Shown piece by piece: positions 7,296-14,401 of a DNA stretch of 27,111 nt. Within the stretch, counting starts at the first letter, position 1, and each line of letters opens with the position of its first letter. The position numbers and the translations under genes were made by a program. The stretch comes from an uncultured Eggerthellaceae bacterium (lineage in GTDB: Bacteria; Actinomycetota; Coriobacteriia; Coriobacteriales; Eggerthellaceae), in contig CAMOLA010000030.1 in the NCBI GenBank assembly GCA_946618265.1, positions 1-27,111 on the forward strand, given 5' to 3'. The notes beneath the pieces are model-generated. The model had not been told where the DNA came from. It saw nothing but the letters and a program-made list of their open reading frames with translations, and made no database searches.

Positions 7296-10232
7296 ATGGT
7301 GGGGAAGGAAGCAAGCGGCCTGTTCGCGGCGCTGTTTGCGCTCGTGCTGGCGATGGCCATCGGCCCTGCTGCGGCATTTGCAGCTCCGGGCGCTCCTGCA
7401 GGGGCGAATGCGCTCAAAGGCGGGGTGATCGCCCAGGATGGCGAAGGCGGTGACGGCGAAGACGGCGACAACGAAGGCGACGAGTATAACGGTTCGTATC
7501 GCTTCGTTTACGAGGGCCTTGAATGTGATAGCTGTGAAGACTATTACTGGACCGGAGAGCCGGTCAGCGTTACTGTCCTTGACGACAACGCTGACGAGTT
7601 AGACAAAGCGGCTCTTGCAAAGCACGGGTTGGAGCTCAGGATATCCAAAGGCACGCGCGGTGACTTTGACGCAGAAGAAGAGGAATGGTTTTGGGATTGG
7701 GATCCCGCTGAGACAATTGACGGCCCAGGACGCTATGAAGTCGGACTCTATGAGATCGGCTCCGATGATGACTATATCCAAATGGAAGAGTTCGTCGTCT
7801 ACGACACTAACTCCCTCGATAATGCGCGAGTCAATTTGGATGGAGACCGCATCTGGGACAACGAAATCAACGACGTCGCTCTGAGCGAGTCTCTTGATGC
7901 TATGGTGTATGCCTGTACGCCAATCTATGGCGATGACGATGACGACGATGGGGTCTTACTTGCCCAGGGCACGGACTACGAAATTGCAATCAAGGACGCA
8001 ACTGGTGCTTTGGTGGGGCAGGACGATTTGAAAAAGGGAGTCGTATATTTCCTGAGTGTTATCCCTGCTAAAAATAGCACATATACCGGGGAATTCATGG
8101 CTCCTATCAGGTTTTACGGCAATAATGACCTTTCGTATGCCTCGCTGCTCCTTGATGGGGACGAACTTGACTCGGAAGAAACGGATGTAACATTCCCGCT
8201 TAGTGAGGCCACGGGAATCACCGCCAACATGATTCAAGTCATGTGCGGTGACGAGGCCGTTAATTCCAAATACTACACGTTGAAGCTTGCCGTTGGTGAA
8301 CTCGCAACCGATGACGAATCTTATGATGAAGACCACTACGTCTACGACCGGGAAGCCGCTGAGGATTTCGCCGGATTCCAAACCATGGGGCATTATCTCC
8401 TATTCACCGAGCTTACCGAAGAGGGAAAATCGGCGGGCTACGAGCAGTCGGGTAAAGGCGCTAGCTGCGAGATCATTGTGCTCAGTGACAACGATTTGAG
8501 CTTCTTCGAGATTGGGTTCATGAACGAGGAAGCCGAGATAGAAAGCTATGACAATGTCAGGCTGATCGAAGGCATGAAGCTTCCGATAATTGCTCTGTAC
8601 CGATATGACGACTCGGACGATGATGAGCCCATAGTGCTCGGTAGCGACTTCTATTCAACTGCGCTGTATTACACAGGCGAAGATGGTGAAGATGAGTGGG
8701 AGGTTGCGTCTCTAAATGACCCCCTGAAAGTTGGCGAATATTATATCCAGTTCTCCCCAAGCGTCGGTACGATTTATTTGGAGGAATGTCTGCATGTGTA
8801 CTCCGCCCATGATCTTGACGGGGCTGGGGAGGTTAGCCCAGAAGACGAGACTATAACGATTGGTGATCCCCTTCCCGATTTTGCCGTTAAGGTTGGCAAA
8901 ACGATCCTTACTGAAAACGAGGACTACACTGTCTCCTACGAGCAATACGTTTTTCACGAAGGTGAAGAAGGAGATGAAGGATATGGAGAATGGGTGCCCT
9001 GGGAAGGCGAGGGTCAGCCGAGCGAGCCGGGCGATTATCGTTTCGTAGCCAATGGCGTTCACCCCTATTACGGCTCGTGCTCCGCAGCGTTCCGCATCCT
9101 TTCGAACAAAAGCCTGGAGCTGGCTTCCATCGAAGTCGAAGTCAATGGTAACGTGACGAAGATAGGCGAGGGCGAGACCGTCGAAGACGATATCGTCAAG
9201 TGCCTCTACACGGGTCAACCGATTAATCCGACCTATACGCTGAGCATCGATGGTGATCCCATTCCGACCGAGAGTTTGAACGTCGATAGCATATTCCACA
9301 CGCGCGAAGGGTTTTACGAAGAAGAGGGTTGGACTGAAGTCGATAAGATCCAAGAGCGCGGCTGGTACACCGTGTGGATCACCGCAGATGGGTACGCGGA
9401 CGAGACGTGGGTGGACTTCTACGTGTACAGCGACATCCCCGAAGATGCGGTGTCGATTCCCGACGGCCCGTTCGCGTACGAGGGCGTGCCCGTTGAGCCG
9501 ACCGTCACCGTCACGTTTGACGGGGCGGCTCTCGTCGAAGGCGAGGATTACGAGGTAGAGTACGCGAACAACAATGCGATCGGCGCTACTGGCACGGTGC
9601 ACGTCTACGGCATCAGGGGGTACGAGTTCGACGTCACGAAGACGTTTGTAATTGGCAACGCGACAGTAGATGATGACCAGGCCGTCGCTGGCGCGGTCGC
9701 GGACCTCATCGAGCCGCTGCCCGAGACGGTGGCGAACGATACCGACAAGGCGAAGGTCGAGGCCGCCGTGGCCGCCTTCAACGCGCTGAGCGACGCCCAG
9801 AAGGCGCTCATCTCCGAGGCGTTGCAGGCCAAGCTCAAAGCCGCGGAGAAATCCGCCCAGCAGTACGCCGCCGCCCAGGCCAACAAGGACAAGCCGCAGG
9901 CCAAGGCCAACACCATGACGGTGAAGGCCAAGGCCGTGAAGGCGAAGGCCAAGAAGCTGAAGAAGAAGGCCATGAAGGTCGCCCCGGCCAAGGCGTTCGC
10001 CGTGGGCAGCCCGCAGGGCGCCGTGACCTACAAGCTCCTCAAGGTCAAGGCCAAGAAGAAGCTGCAGAAGCAGGCCAAGAAGAAGATCAAGGTCGCCTCC
10101 GACGGCACGATCAAGCTGGGTAAGAAGCTCAAGAAGGGCACGTACAGCCTGACCGTGCAGGTCAGCGCCGCCGGCAACGCGAGCTACAAGCCCGCGACCA
10201 AGACCGTCACCGTGAAGGTGAAGGTGAAGTAG
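7296..10232 (+). CDS. Large secreted surface protein with Lys-rich C-terminus
   Basis: 978 residues from the ATG at 7296, with AGGAG 4 nt upstream; an in-frame GTG at 7263 lacks a ribosome site. A signal peptide (hydrophobic FAALFALVLAMAIGPAAAFA, likely cut after AFA) shows export. The mature N-terminus is very acidic (GEGGDGEDGDNEGDEY and an Asp run near 7931-7951). The middle consists of beta-rich segments with recurring YTV/DGD patterns, likely Ig-like. Residues about 790-870 form a helical segment (FNALSDAQKALISEAL). The last 125 residues are Lys/Ala-rich (KAKAKKLKKKA, then a GTYSLTVQVSAAGNASY strand set), a tail style known from Coriobacteriia secreted proteins. No LPxTG motif or C-terminal membrane anchor is present, so the basic tail may hold it on the anionic wall (inference). 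The middle is visibly less GC-rich than the last 600 bp. Function is unknown; adhesion is one option. Confidence 0.85.
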   Translation: MVGKEASGLFAALFALVLAMAIGPAAAFAAPGAPAGANALKGGVIAQDGEGGDGEDGDNEGDEYNGSYRFVYEGLECDSCEDYYWTGEPVSVTVLDDNADELDKAALAKHGLELRISKGTRGDFDAEEEEWFWDWDPAETIDGPGRYEVGLYEIGSDDDYIQMEEFVVYDTNSLDNARVNLDGDRIWDNEINDVALSESLDAMVYACTPIYGDDDDDDGVLLAQGTDYEIAIKDATGALVGQDDLKKGVVYFLSVIPAKNSTYTGEFMAPIRFYGNNDLSYASLLLDGDELDSEETDVTFPLSEATGITANMIQVMCGDEAVNSKYYTLKLAVGELATDDESYDEDHYVYDREAAEDFAGFQTMGHYLLFTELTEEGKSAGYEQSGKGASCEIIVLSDNDLSFFEIGFMNEEAEIESYDNVRLIEGMKLPIIALYRYDDSDDDEPIVLGSDFYSTALYYTGEDGEDEWEVASLNDPLKVGEYYIQFSPSVGTIYLEECLHVYSAHDLDGAGEVSPEDETITIGDPLPDFAVKVGKTILTENEDYTVSYEQYVFHEGEEGDEGYGEWVPWEGEGQPSEPGDYRFVANGVHPYYGSCSAAFRILSNKSLELASIEVEVNGNVTKIGEGETVEDDIVKCLYTGQPINPTYTLSIDGDPIPTESLNVDSIFHTREGFYEEEGWTEVDKIQERGWYTVWITADGYADETWVDFYVYSDIPEDAVSIPDGPFAYEGVPVEPTVTVTFDGAALVEGEDYEVEYANNNAIGATGTVHVYGIRGYEFDVTKTFVIGNATVDDDQAVAGAVADLIEPLPETVANDTDKAKVEAAVAAFNALSDAQKALISEALQAKLKAAEKSAQQYAAAQANKDKPQAKANTMTVKAKAVKAKAKKLKKKAMKVAPAKAFAVGSPQGAVTYKLLKVKAKKKLQKQAKKKIKVASDGTIKLGKKLKKGTYSLTVQVSAAGNASYKPATKTVTVKVKVK

Positions 10233-10284
10233 GGCGATAGCCCGCACGAGCGGCCGCCCGCGATGCCTCGCGGGGCCGAGCGAC

Positions 10285-10319
10285 GGGGCCAGGGGCGCGT
10301 TCCCCTGGCCCCTTTTTTT
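10285..10319 (+). terminator. Intrinsic terminator of the secreted-protein gene
   Basis: A perfect 11-bp GC-rich stem (GGGGCCAGGGG with CCCCTGGCCCC, loop CGCGTT) is followed directly by seven T. It starts 52 nt after the stop codon. The last T is the first base of palindrome copy 4. Confidence 0.95.
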
Positions 10320-10347
10320 GGGTCACCCAACCAGGTTGTCTGACCCA
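10319..10347. repeat. 29-bp REP-like palindrome, copy 4
   Basis: Outer and inner arms intact, centre A, dinucleotides CC and TC. It lies 6 bp beyond the 3' end of the RAYT gene and abuts the terminator on the other side. Confidence 0.9.
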
Positions 10348-10353
10348 TTCCGG

Positions 10354-11109
10354 TCACGCGCGCTGGACGATGGAGCGGCTTATGCCGGTTATGAGGGCGA
10401 TTTGCCTAATGCTCAAACCCGCTGACTTGAGCGTGCAGAGCTTGTGATTGCGCGCGGGCTTGGGGAGGGACTTGAGCGTCGTCGGACTGTCGCCGTCAAG
10501 GGCTGCCGTCGCCAGGGCGAGGATCTCGTCTGAGTCTATGCGGGTTGACGTGGGAACGTCGTCGTCGAAGGACTCTTTGCCAGAGTGAGTGTGGAATTCG
10601 CGGAAGGCGTCAAGGTCACCGAGCATGTCGATGGCCTTGGTCGGAATGGGACACGCAACCTGGTTGCCTGATCCAGTTATGTAGGCGTCGTAGCTGCTCC
10701 AGGGATACGAGCAGGTTGCGGTGAGCTTTGCTTCCAAGGGGTTGCGGTGGACGTAGCGGATGGCTGAGAGGAAATACTCGTCGTCGTTGATCGGCTGGGA
10801 GCTGAAGCGGTCTTGGAAGAGGTGGCCGATGTGCTCGTGCCTGGCATTGAAGTACTTGGCGTAGTCGCAGTTGAGCGAGTGGCCGAATTTCGGGAGATGC
10901 TCGTAGTCCACCTGAACGACGAGGTGGTAATGATTGCCCATGAGCGCATAGGCGTATAGCGTTGCGTCCGTTTCGCGCAGGGCGTCGCTCAGGCAGTCGA
11001 GAAACACCCGGTGGTCGGCGTTGTCCTCGAAGATCAGCTGGCGGCCGCTGCCGCGCGAATAGATGTGGTAGAAATCGCCAATGCTCTGAAGCCTCGGAAT
11101 GCGTGACAT
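10354..11109 (-). CDS. REP-associated tyrosine transposase (RAYT, Y1/HUH family)
   Basis: 251 residues from the ATG at 11109, with GGAGG 6 nt upstream. Residues 1-130 are an IS200-like Y1 domain: opening SIGDFYHIYSRG, the metal-binding HUH motif in ALMGNHYHLVVQ, and the AIRYVHRNPLEAKL segment typical of RAYTs; the catalytic Tyr is expected within the domain's last helix region. The C-terminus has a helix-turn-helix-like stretch (LSIRQIALITGISRSIV). RAYTs are single-copy domesticated relatives of IS200/IS605 transposases that nick and spread REP palindromes. Palindromes stand 6 bp past its stop and 23 bp before its start, and six further full copies lie within about 5 kb. One copy is inside the gene at residues 145-154, encoding GSGNQVA in frame between the Y1 and C-terminal parts. 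Its promoter is in duplicated segment B. Confidence 0.88.
   Translation of the reverse strand: MSRIPRLQSIGDFYHIYSRGSGRQLIFEDNADHRVFLDCLSDALRETDATLYAYALMGNHYHLVVQVDYEHLPKFGHSLNCDYAKYFNARHEHIGHLFQDRFSSQPINDDEYFLSAIRYVHRNPLEAKLTATCSYPWSSYDAYITGSGNQVACPIPTKAIDMLGDLDAFREFHTHSGKESFDDDVPTSTRIDSDEILALATAALDGDSPTTLKSLPKPARNHKLCTLKSAGLSIRQIALITGISRSIVQRA
10647..10675. repeat. 29-bp REP-like palindrome, copy 5, inside the RAYT gene
   Basis: Two outer-arm changes (TGGGACA and TGATCCA), inner arms intact, centre T, dinucleotides CG and CC. Read on the minus strand it encodes GSGNQVACP without breaking the frame. Confidence 0.85.
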
Positions 11110-11132
11110 AGAGGACCTCCTTTGCGGAAAAG

Positions 11133-11161
11133 TGGGTCAGGCAACCTGGTTGCGTGACCCG
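11133..11161. repeat. 29-bp REP-like palindrome, copy 6
   Basis: Last base changed (G for A); inner arms intact, centre T, dinucleotides GG and CG. It lies between the RAYT start codon and duplicated segment B. Confidence 0.9.
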
Positions 11162-11275
11162 GTTTGTTGTGGGCGGGAAAGTGGCGGGCGAGCGCTGGGC
11201 CGTGATATGAAAACAGCGTGCGCGCATACCCGCGCGCCGCCAGGCAGGGAGGCCGTCGGCTCGTCGTCGCATCGA

Positions 11276-11305
11276 ATTATAGCAAACATGTGTTCGTAAT
11301 TACAA
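11276..11305 (-). promoter_or_regulatory. Sigma-70-type promoter for the RAYT gene
   Basis: On the minus strand: TTGTAA (11305-11300), 18 nt, TATAAT (11281-11276). Start near 11269, leaving a leader of about 160 nt to the RAYT ATG. Confidence 0.75.
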
Positions 11306-11371
11306 GAGTCCGATGAACAGGGGAAACAAAAGTAACGCCAGCTCAGACCGCGAAAATAAATCTCAAAATAA

Positions 11372-11400
11372 TGGGTCACCCAACCTGGTTGCCTGACCCA
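11372..11400. repeat. 29-bp REP-like palindrome, copy 7
   Basis: Arms intact, centre T, dinucleotides CC and CC. It forms the far end of duplicated segment B and lies 30 bp before the TTGTGCAAC motif of the next gene. Confidence 0.9.
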
Positions 11401-11429
11401 TTCTGGAGGCCTGTATCAGTTTCAGATTG

Positions 11430-11464
11430 TTGTGCAACAAGTTGGGGGGATTGGGGCGTAGGAT
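11430..11464 (+). promoter_or_regulatory. Promoter-like motif TTGTGCAAC-N20-TAGGAT
   Basis: TTGTGCAAC (11430-11438), exactly 20 nt, TAGGAT (11459-11464). The start would be about 40 nt before the ATG at 11514, so it fits as the promoter of the small secreted-protein gene. The dyad sits where an activator or a divergent -35 element would bind. Confidence 0.5.
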
Positions 11465-11513
11465 GCGGGTAGCAAGAGGAAACGCGCTTGCGCGCTAGTG
11501 GAAGGGGAGTGTT

Positions 11514-12398
11514 ATGAAGTTGGCGAACACGGTAGAACGCTCGACGTCGAAGAGATCGATAGCGCTGGCGTTGGCGGGGATCGCGATGGTTCTTGCGGGC
11601 GTCATGATGTGGGCTTCGCTCGCCATGGCGCCGGCGGCGTATGCGGCGGCCTTCGTGGCCGCGACTCCGTCGTATTCGGGGTCGTCGACAACGTACCAGG
11701 CGGCAGCGGGCGGAGCGACCTTCCGCACGACGGGGACCTACGTCTATGGCGAGGGCACGGTCTACAACCTGACGATGACCAAGAACGGCGTCACGAAGAC
11801 CATCGCGCGCAACGTCGAGGGCCAGTTCATCACCAACGGCAAGTACCTGTTCTATGCCAAGCGCGGGGCGCGCGTGACCAGCGACACCAGCTCGCAGCAA
11901 TGGATGTGGAACTGCCGCAAGAACACGATCTACCGCATGAAGGTCAAGAGCGGCGCAAAGAAGAAGGTCGTGAAGGGTACCGACTTCGTGCCGCACGGGT
12001 ACTACAAGGGCTACCTCTACTACGGCAAGCGTCCCGCAGCGGCGTCCGACGTGCATTCCCTGTACGCGCGCAAGGTCAAGGGCGGCAAGGCGCGCAAGCT
12101 GGCCGGCTCGACCTATGACGGCATCTGCGGCGGCCGCGTCGTGTGCCACGAGTGGACCAACGCGAACACCGGAATGCCGCTGTACACGTACAAGAAAAAC
12201 GGCAAGGGCAAGAAGACCATCGAGAAAAGCGCGTGCAGCTTCGCCATCAAGATCAAGGGCAAGCGCATCGTCTACCTGAAGCAATCGGGCAACATGTACC
12301 GCGCGTATTCCTGCAAGTCCAACGGCAAAGGCAAGAAGGCCCTCTCCGGCTGGTCGAGCGACAGCTGGTCCCTCCGCAACGCCTACGGGCTGAACTAG
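11514..12398 (+). CDS. Secreted protein with DUF5050-like repeats
   Basis: 294 residues from the ATG at 11514; GGGGAG lies 6 nt upstream. The N-terminus has basic residues, then a long hydrophobic stretch (ALALAGIAMVLAGVMMWASL) and AYA-A, a clear signal peptide. The mature part repeats a pattern of short beta strands, of the type YLFYAKRG, LYYGKRP, RIVYLKQ, each followed by a basic KVKSGAKKKV or KVKGGKARKL stretch. This resembles DUF5050-type propeller-like repeats in which each blade reads an internal label and value. The protein is strongly basic. No wall-sorting signal is seen. It is preceded by a TTGTGCAAC-type promoter and followed 7 bp later by palindrome copy 8. Function unknown; likely cell-surface or released. 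Confidence 0.82.
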   Translation: MKLANTVERSTSKRSIALALAGIAMVLAGVMMWASLAMAPAAYAAAFVAATPSYSGSSTTYQAAAGGATFRTTGTYVYGEGTVYNLTMTKNGVTKTIARNVEGQFITNGKYLFYAKRGARVTSDTSSQQWMWNCRKNTIYRMKVKSGAKKKVVKGTDFVPHGYYKGYLYYGKRPAAASDVHSLYARKVKGGKARKLAGSTYDGICGGRVVCHEWTNANTGMPLYTYKKNGKGKKTIEKSACSFAIKIKGKRIVYLKQSGNMYRAYSCKSNGKGKKALSGWSSDSWSLRNAYGLN

Positions 12399-12405
12399 CG
12401 GAAAA

Positions 12406-12434
12406 TGGGTCAGGCAACCAGGTTGTCTGACCCA
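12406..12434. repeat. 29-bp REP-like palindrome, copy 8
   Basis: Arms intact, centre A, dinucleotides GG and TC. It lies just after the stop of the small secreted-protein gene. Confidence 0.9.
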
Positions 12435-12447
12435 CTCTATCGTGATG

Positions 12448-12480
12448 ACTGACCGAAGGGGAGTCTCCCCATCGGTCAGT
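12448..12480. terminator. Inverted repeat between convergent genes
   Basis: 15-bp stem with one mismatch around GTC: ACTGACCGAAGGGGA and TCCCCATCGGTCAGT. It lies between the convergent genes ending at 12398 and 12633, where a two-way terminator is expected, but there is no T-run. It is a relative of the hairpin at 4411-4437. Confidence 0.5.
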
Positions 12481-12632
12481 ATGAGACAAACGGGCGCCTA
12501 TATGTCGGTTTGCGCTGCCGTGCGCAGCGGCATGATAGGATAACCCGCAAGTGGGCTAGGGCCTAAATCGTGGTCCGCTTGCAGTTTTGGGCGTCCTGAA
12601 ACACTTATCCTGGGCGGGCTCAGTAGCGTCAG

Positions 12633-13826
12633 TTAAGCGAGCTTGGCGGCGTAGGCCGGGCGCTCCTCCGCGGGGATGCCGGTTAGCTCCATGGCTTCCT
12701 GCGCGCTTTTCCCGGTGGAGTCCATGAGGTTACGGAGCATTTCGAGTCGCGTCTTCTCCATGCCGAGCCGCTCGCCCTTCTCCATGCCCTTCTCCATGCC
12801 CTTCTCCATGCCGAGCCGCTCGCCCTTCTCCATGCCCTTCTCCATACCCTTCTCCATACCCTTATCTACGGCTTCTCTTTCCTTTCGGGCAAGGTAGCGT
12901 TGGAAGGAGCGGCGTTCGCGGAAATCGCTTTCGGCGCGTTTGAAGGCGCGCACGGTCTCGGGGTCGCTTATAGCCATGCCGTACTTTTCGGCGAAATCTT
13001 TCAGGTCCTCATAGCGCACGCTTAGCATCTCGACCTCGCTCTTCTCGGCGTAACCCCTCGTTAATAGGTACATCCATGCGGTAAAACCGTCGTTGAGCAC
13101 TTCTTCGTCGATTGCATTGTAACGCTCGCGGACCTTCTTGAGCTCGACGAGCACGAACACGATGCGATCCGTTCCCAATATGGCGGTGCTTTCCGTATCC
13201 CAGCTCATGCGGCACACGTGGACGAGCTCCTCGGTTGCTGGAAACTGCACGTCATTATCGAGCAACGTCATGACTATCACTTGAGGTAGTTGGTCGTAAC
13301 CGGTGCCTGACTTTGTTTGCTCGCAAAGCAGTTGCGATCCGTAGAGCATCGACCGATTGTCGACATCTTCGGGGTAGCGTTGAGCTTCGAGGTCGACGGC
13401 GCGACGTTGCGCGATGACGCGTACGTCCATGCGCGGGGTGAGACAGGTGACGTCACCTTCCTTCCCTTCATGCTCGGTGTCTATCCGCTCGATTTCGCCA
13501 ATTGGCGCAATGCCCGCCTTTGCAAGTACGGCGTTGATGAGCCCGCGCGTTACGCTGCGCGATTCCTCACTGCCGAACACGCGCTTGAACACGGCATCGA
13601 AGAGCGGGTCGATGCGTTCTGGGGCGTCGCGCAGAAGCTGGTCTTTGCGCGGCGCTGAAGCGGTTTCATGGCGGTCGCCGCATTCCGGGGCGTGGGCGTG
13701 GTTCGGGGGAGTTTCGGAGAAATGTGGGCCGGAAGTCGGAAGCGTCGCTTCGTCCGATGCTTGCGTTTCGGATTGGATGGTTTCCCCATTCGGTCTTGGC
13801 AGCTGCTCTGACGCCTTATGTTTCAC
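12633..13826 (-). CDS. Rpn family PD-(D/E)XK nuclease, second copy
   Basis: 397 residues from a GTG at 13826; AGGAGG stands 5 nt upstream. Residues 1-68 are a Ser/Thr/Pro-rich extension not usual in the family. The family opening (RIDPLFDAVFKRVFG) starts at about 71. The nuclease core shows D134 (PRMDVRV) and E147-x-Q149 (VDLEAQ), with the same 12-residue spacing as the first copy. A long helical region follows, then MEKG/GERLG repeats and the C-terminal module shared with the first copy (EKTRLEMLRNLM, TGKSAQEAMELTGIP). The two N-terminal halves are much less alike than the tails, so the tail looks like a module joined to different nuclease heads. It probably cuts DNA in recombination or defence (family knowledge; the role here is inferred). 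I could not identify its promoter. Confidence 0.85.
   Translation of the reverse strand: MKHKASEQLPRPNGETIQSETQASDEATLPTSGPHFSETPPNHAHAPECGDRHETASAPRKDQLLRDAPERIDPLFDAVFKRVFGSEESRSVTRGLINAVLAKAGIAPIGEIERIDTEHEGKEGDVTCLTPRMDVRVIAQRRAVDLEAQRYPEDVDNRSMLYGSQLLCEQTKSGTGYDQLPQVIVMTLLDNDVQFPATEELVHVCRMSWDTESTAILGTDRIVFVLVELKKVRERYNAIDEEVLNDGFTAWMYLLTRGYAEKSEVEMLSVRYEDLKDFAEKYGMAISDPETVRAFKRAESDFRERRSFQRYLARKEREAVDKGMEKGMEKGMEKGERLGMEKGMEKGMEKGERLGMEKTRLEMLRNLMDSTGKSAQEAMELTGIPAEERPAYAAKLA
12753..12860. repeat. 48-bp and 12-bp tandem coding repeats (MEKG)
   Basis: Two 48-bp units (12753-12800 and 12801-12848) are nearly identical and built from 12-bp subunits encoding MEKG; one more subunit follows. 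They lie in the helical linker of the Rpn gene. A multiple-of-three repeat of this kind can change length by slippage without breaking the frame. Confidence 0.9.
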
Positions 13827-14401
13827 TGCGGCCTCCTGAATCCTCGTGCTTGCCAGCGATGTGCCGTTTCCGAACAGTATGAATGGCTAAGCTTACAATC
13901 CAGCCCCTGTGCGAACCCCCATAAGGTCGCACTTGCGACTGTCGGGAATCGCGGATTAGCCAGCGAGCAGCACCACCGACCACTGCGACTGCACTTCGGC
14001 TCCAGGAACTGTCATGGGCGCCGATTTCGCGTGCTTTAATAGGGGAAACGGTGCCATCCGTGTGGCGGGACTCCCTTTGCGGTCTCGCTCGTGGGGGGAG
14101 AGTGTTTGAAATTGCCCTCGCGAAGGAGATGCGCCATTTCCCCATAGCGGGGATGATAAACGCAGGTGGCCGATCGGGGTGTTGTGCAACTGTCGGGCGG
14201 GGAGAACTGCTCGATGTGCCACATTAACCTGAAACACTTCCCTTGGAGATTTGTTTCCGTGTATTCTCCCGAGCGGGGGAAGCTGGCACACTTGAACCCG
14301 TCATGGATACTTGTTTCTCGAATGAAATCGTTCGAACGGAATTGTCAAGCAGTCCGATATGTGCATGGTGTACAATCGCGTGAACTGTTTCCCCGGTCGA
14401 G
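13827..14401. other. Intergenic stretch between divergent genes
   Basis: No gene recognised. It must hold the promoters of the minus-strand Rpn gene and the plus-strand DUF3800-like gene. A GTTGTGCAAC dyad occurs at 14181-14190, but no good -10 box follows at the usual spacing. Confidence 0.5.
14342..14376 (+). promoter_or_regulatory. Candidate promoter of the DUF3800-like gene
   Basis: TTGTCA (14342-14347) and TACAAT (14371-14376) are both good boxes but 23 nt apart, longer than normal for sigma-70. That spacing equals the distance between TTGYGC and the -10 box in the TTGYGCAAC promoters elsewhere in the window. Confidence 0.4.

Larger units (their letters stand above)
11165..11400 (-). 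repeat. Duplicated promoter segment, copy B
   Basis: 236 bp matching 6693-6923 with small differences. Palindromes close both sides: copy 6 ends 4 bp before it and copy 7 is its last 29 bp. It lies directly upstream of the minus-strand RAYT gene. Confidence 0.9.

Noticed and set aside
8712..10247. A 511-codon open frame on the minus strand opposite the secreted-protein gene
   Set aside because: It is Leu/Gly/His-rich, mirrors the repetitive Lys/Ala codons of the plus strand, and has no ribosome-binding site or family motif.
10616..11272. A second minus-strand frame overlapping the RAYT as a frameshifted product
   Set aside because: The 251-residue frame alone has the HUH motif, ribosome site and full domain; the other is an Arg-rich shadow.
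5651..12434. The spaced palindromes as a CRISPR array
   Set aside because: Copies are separated by irregular gaps of about 210 bp to 3.2 kb filled with genes, there are no spacers, and no cas genes are present.
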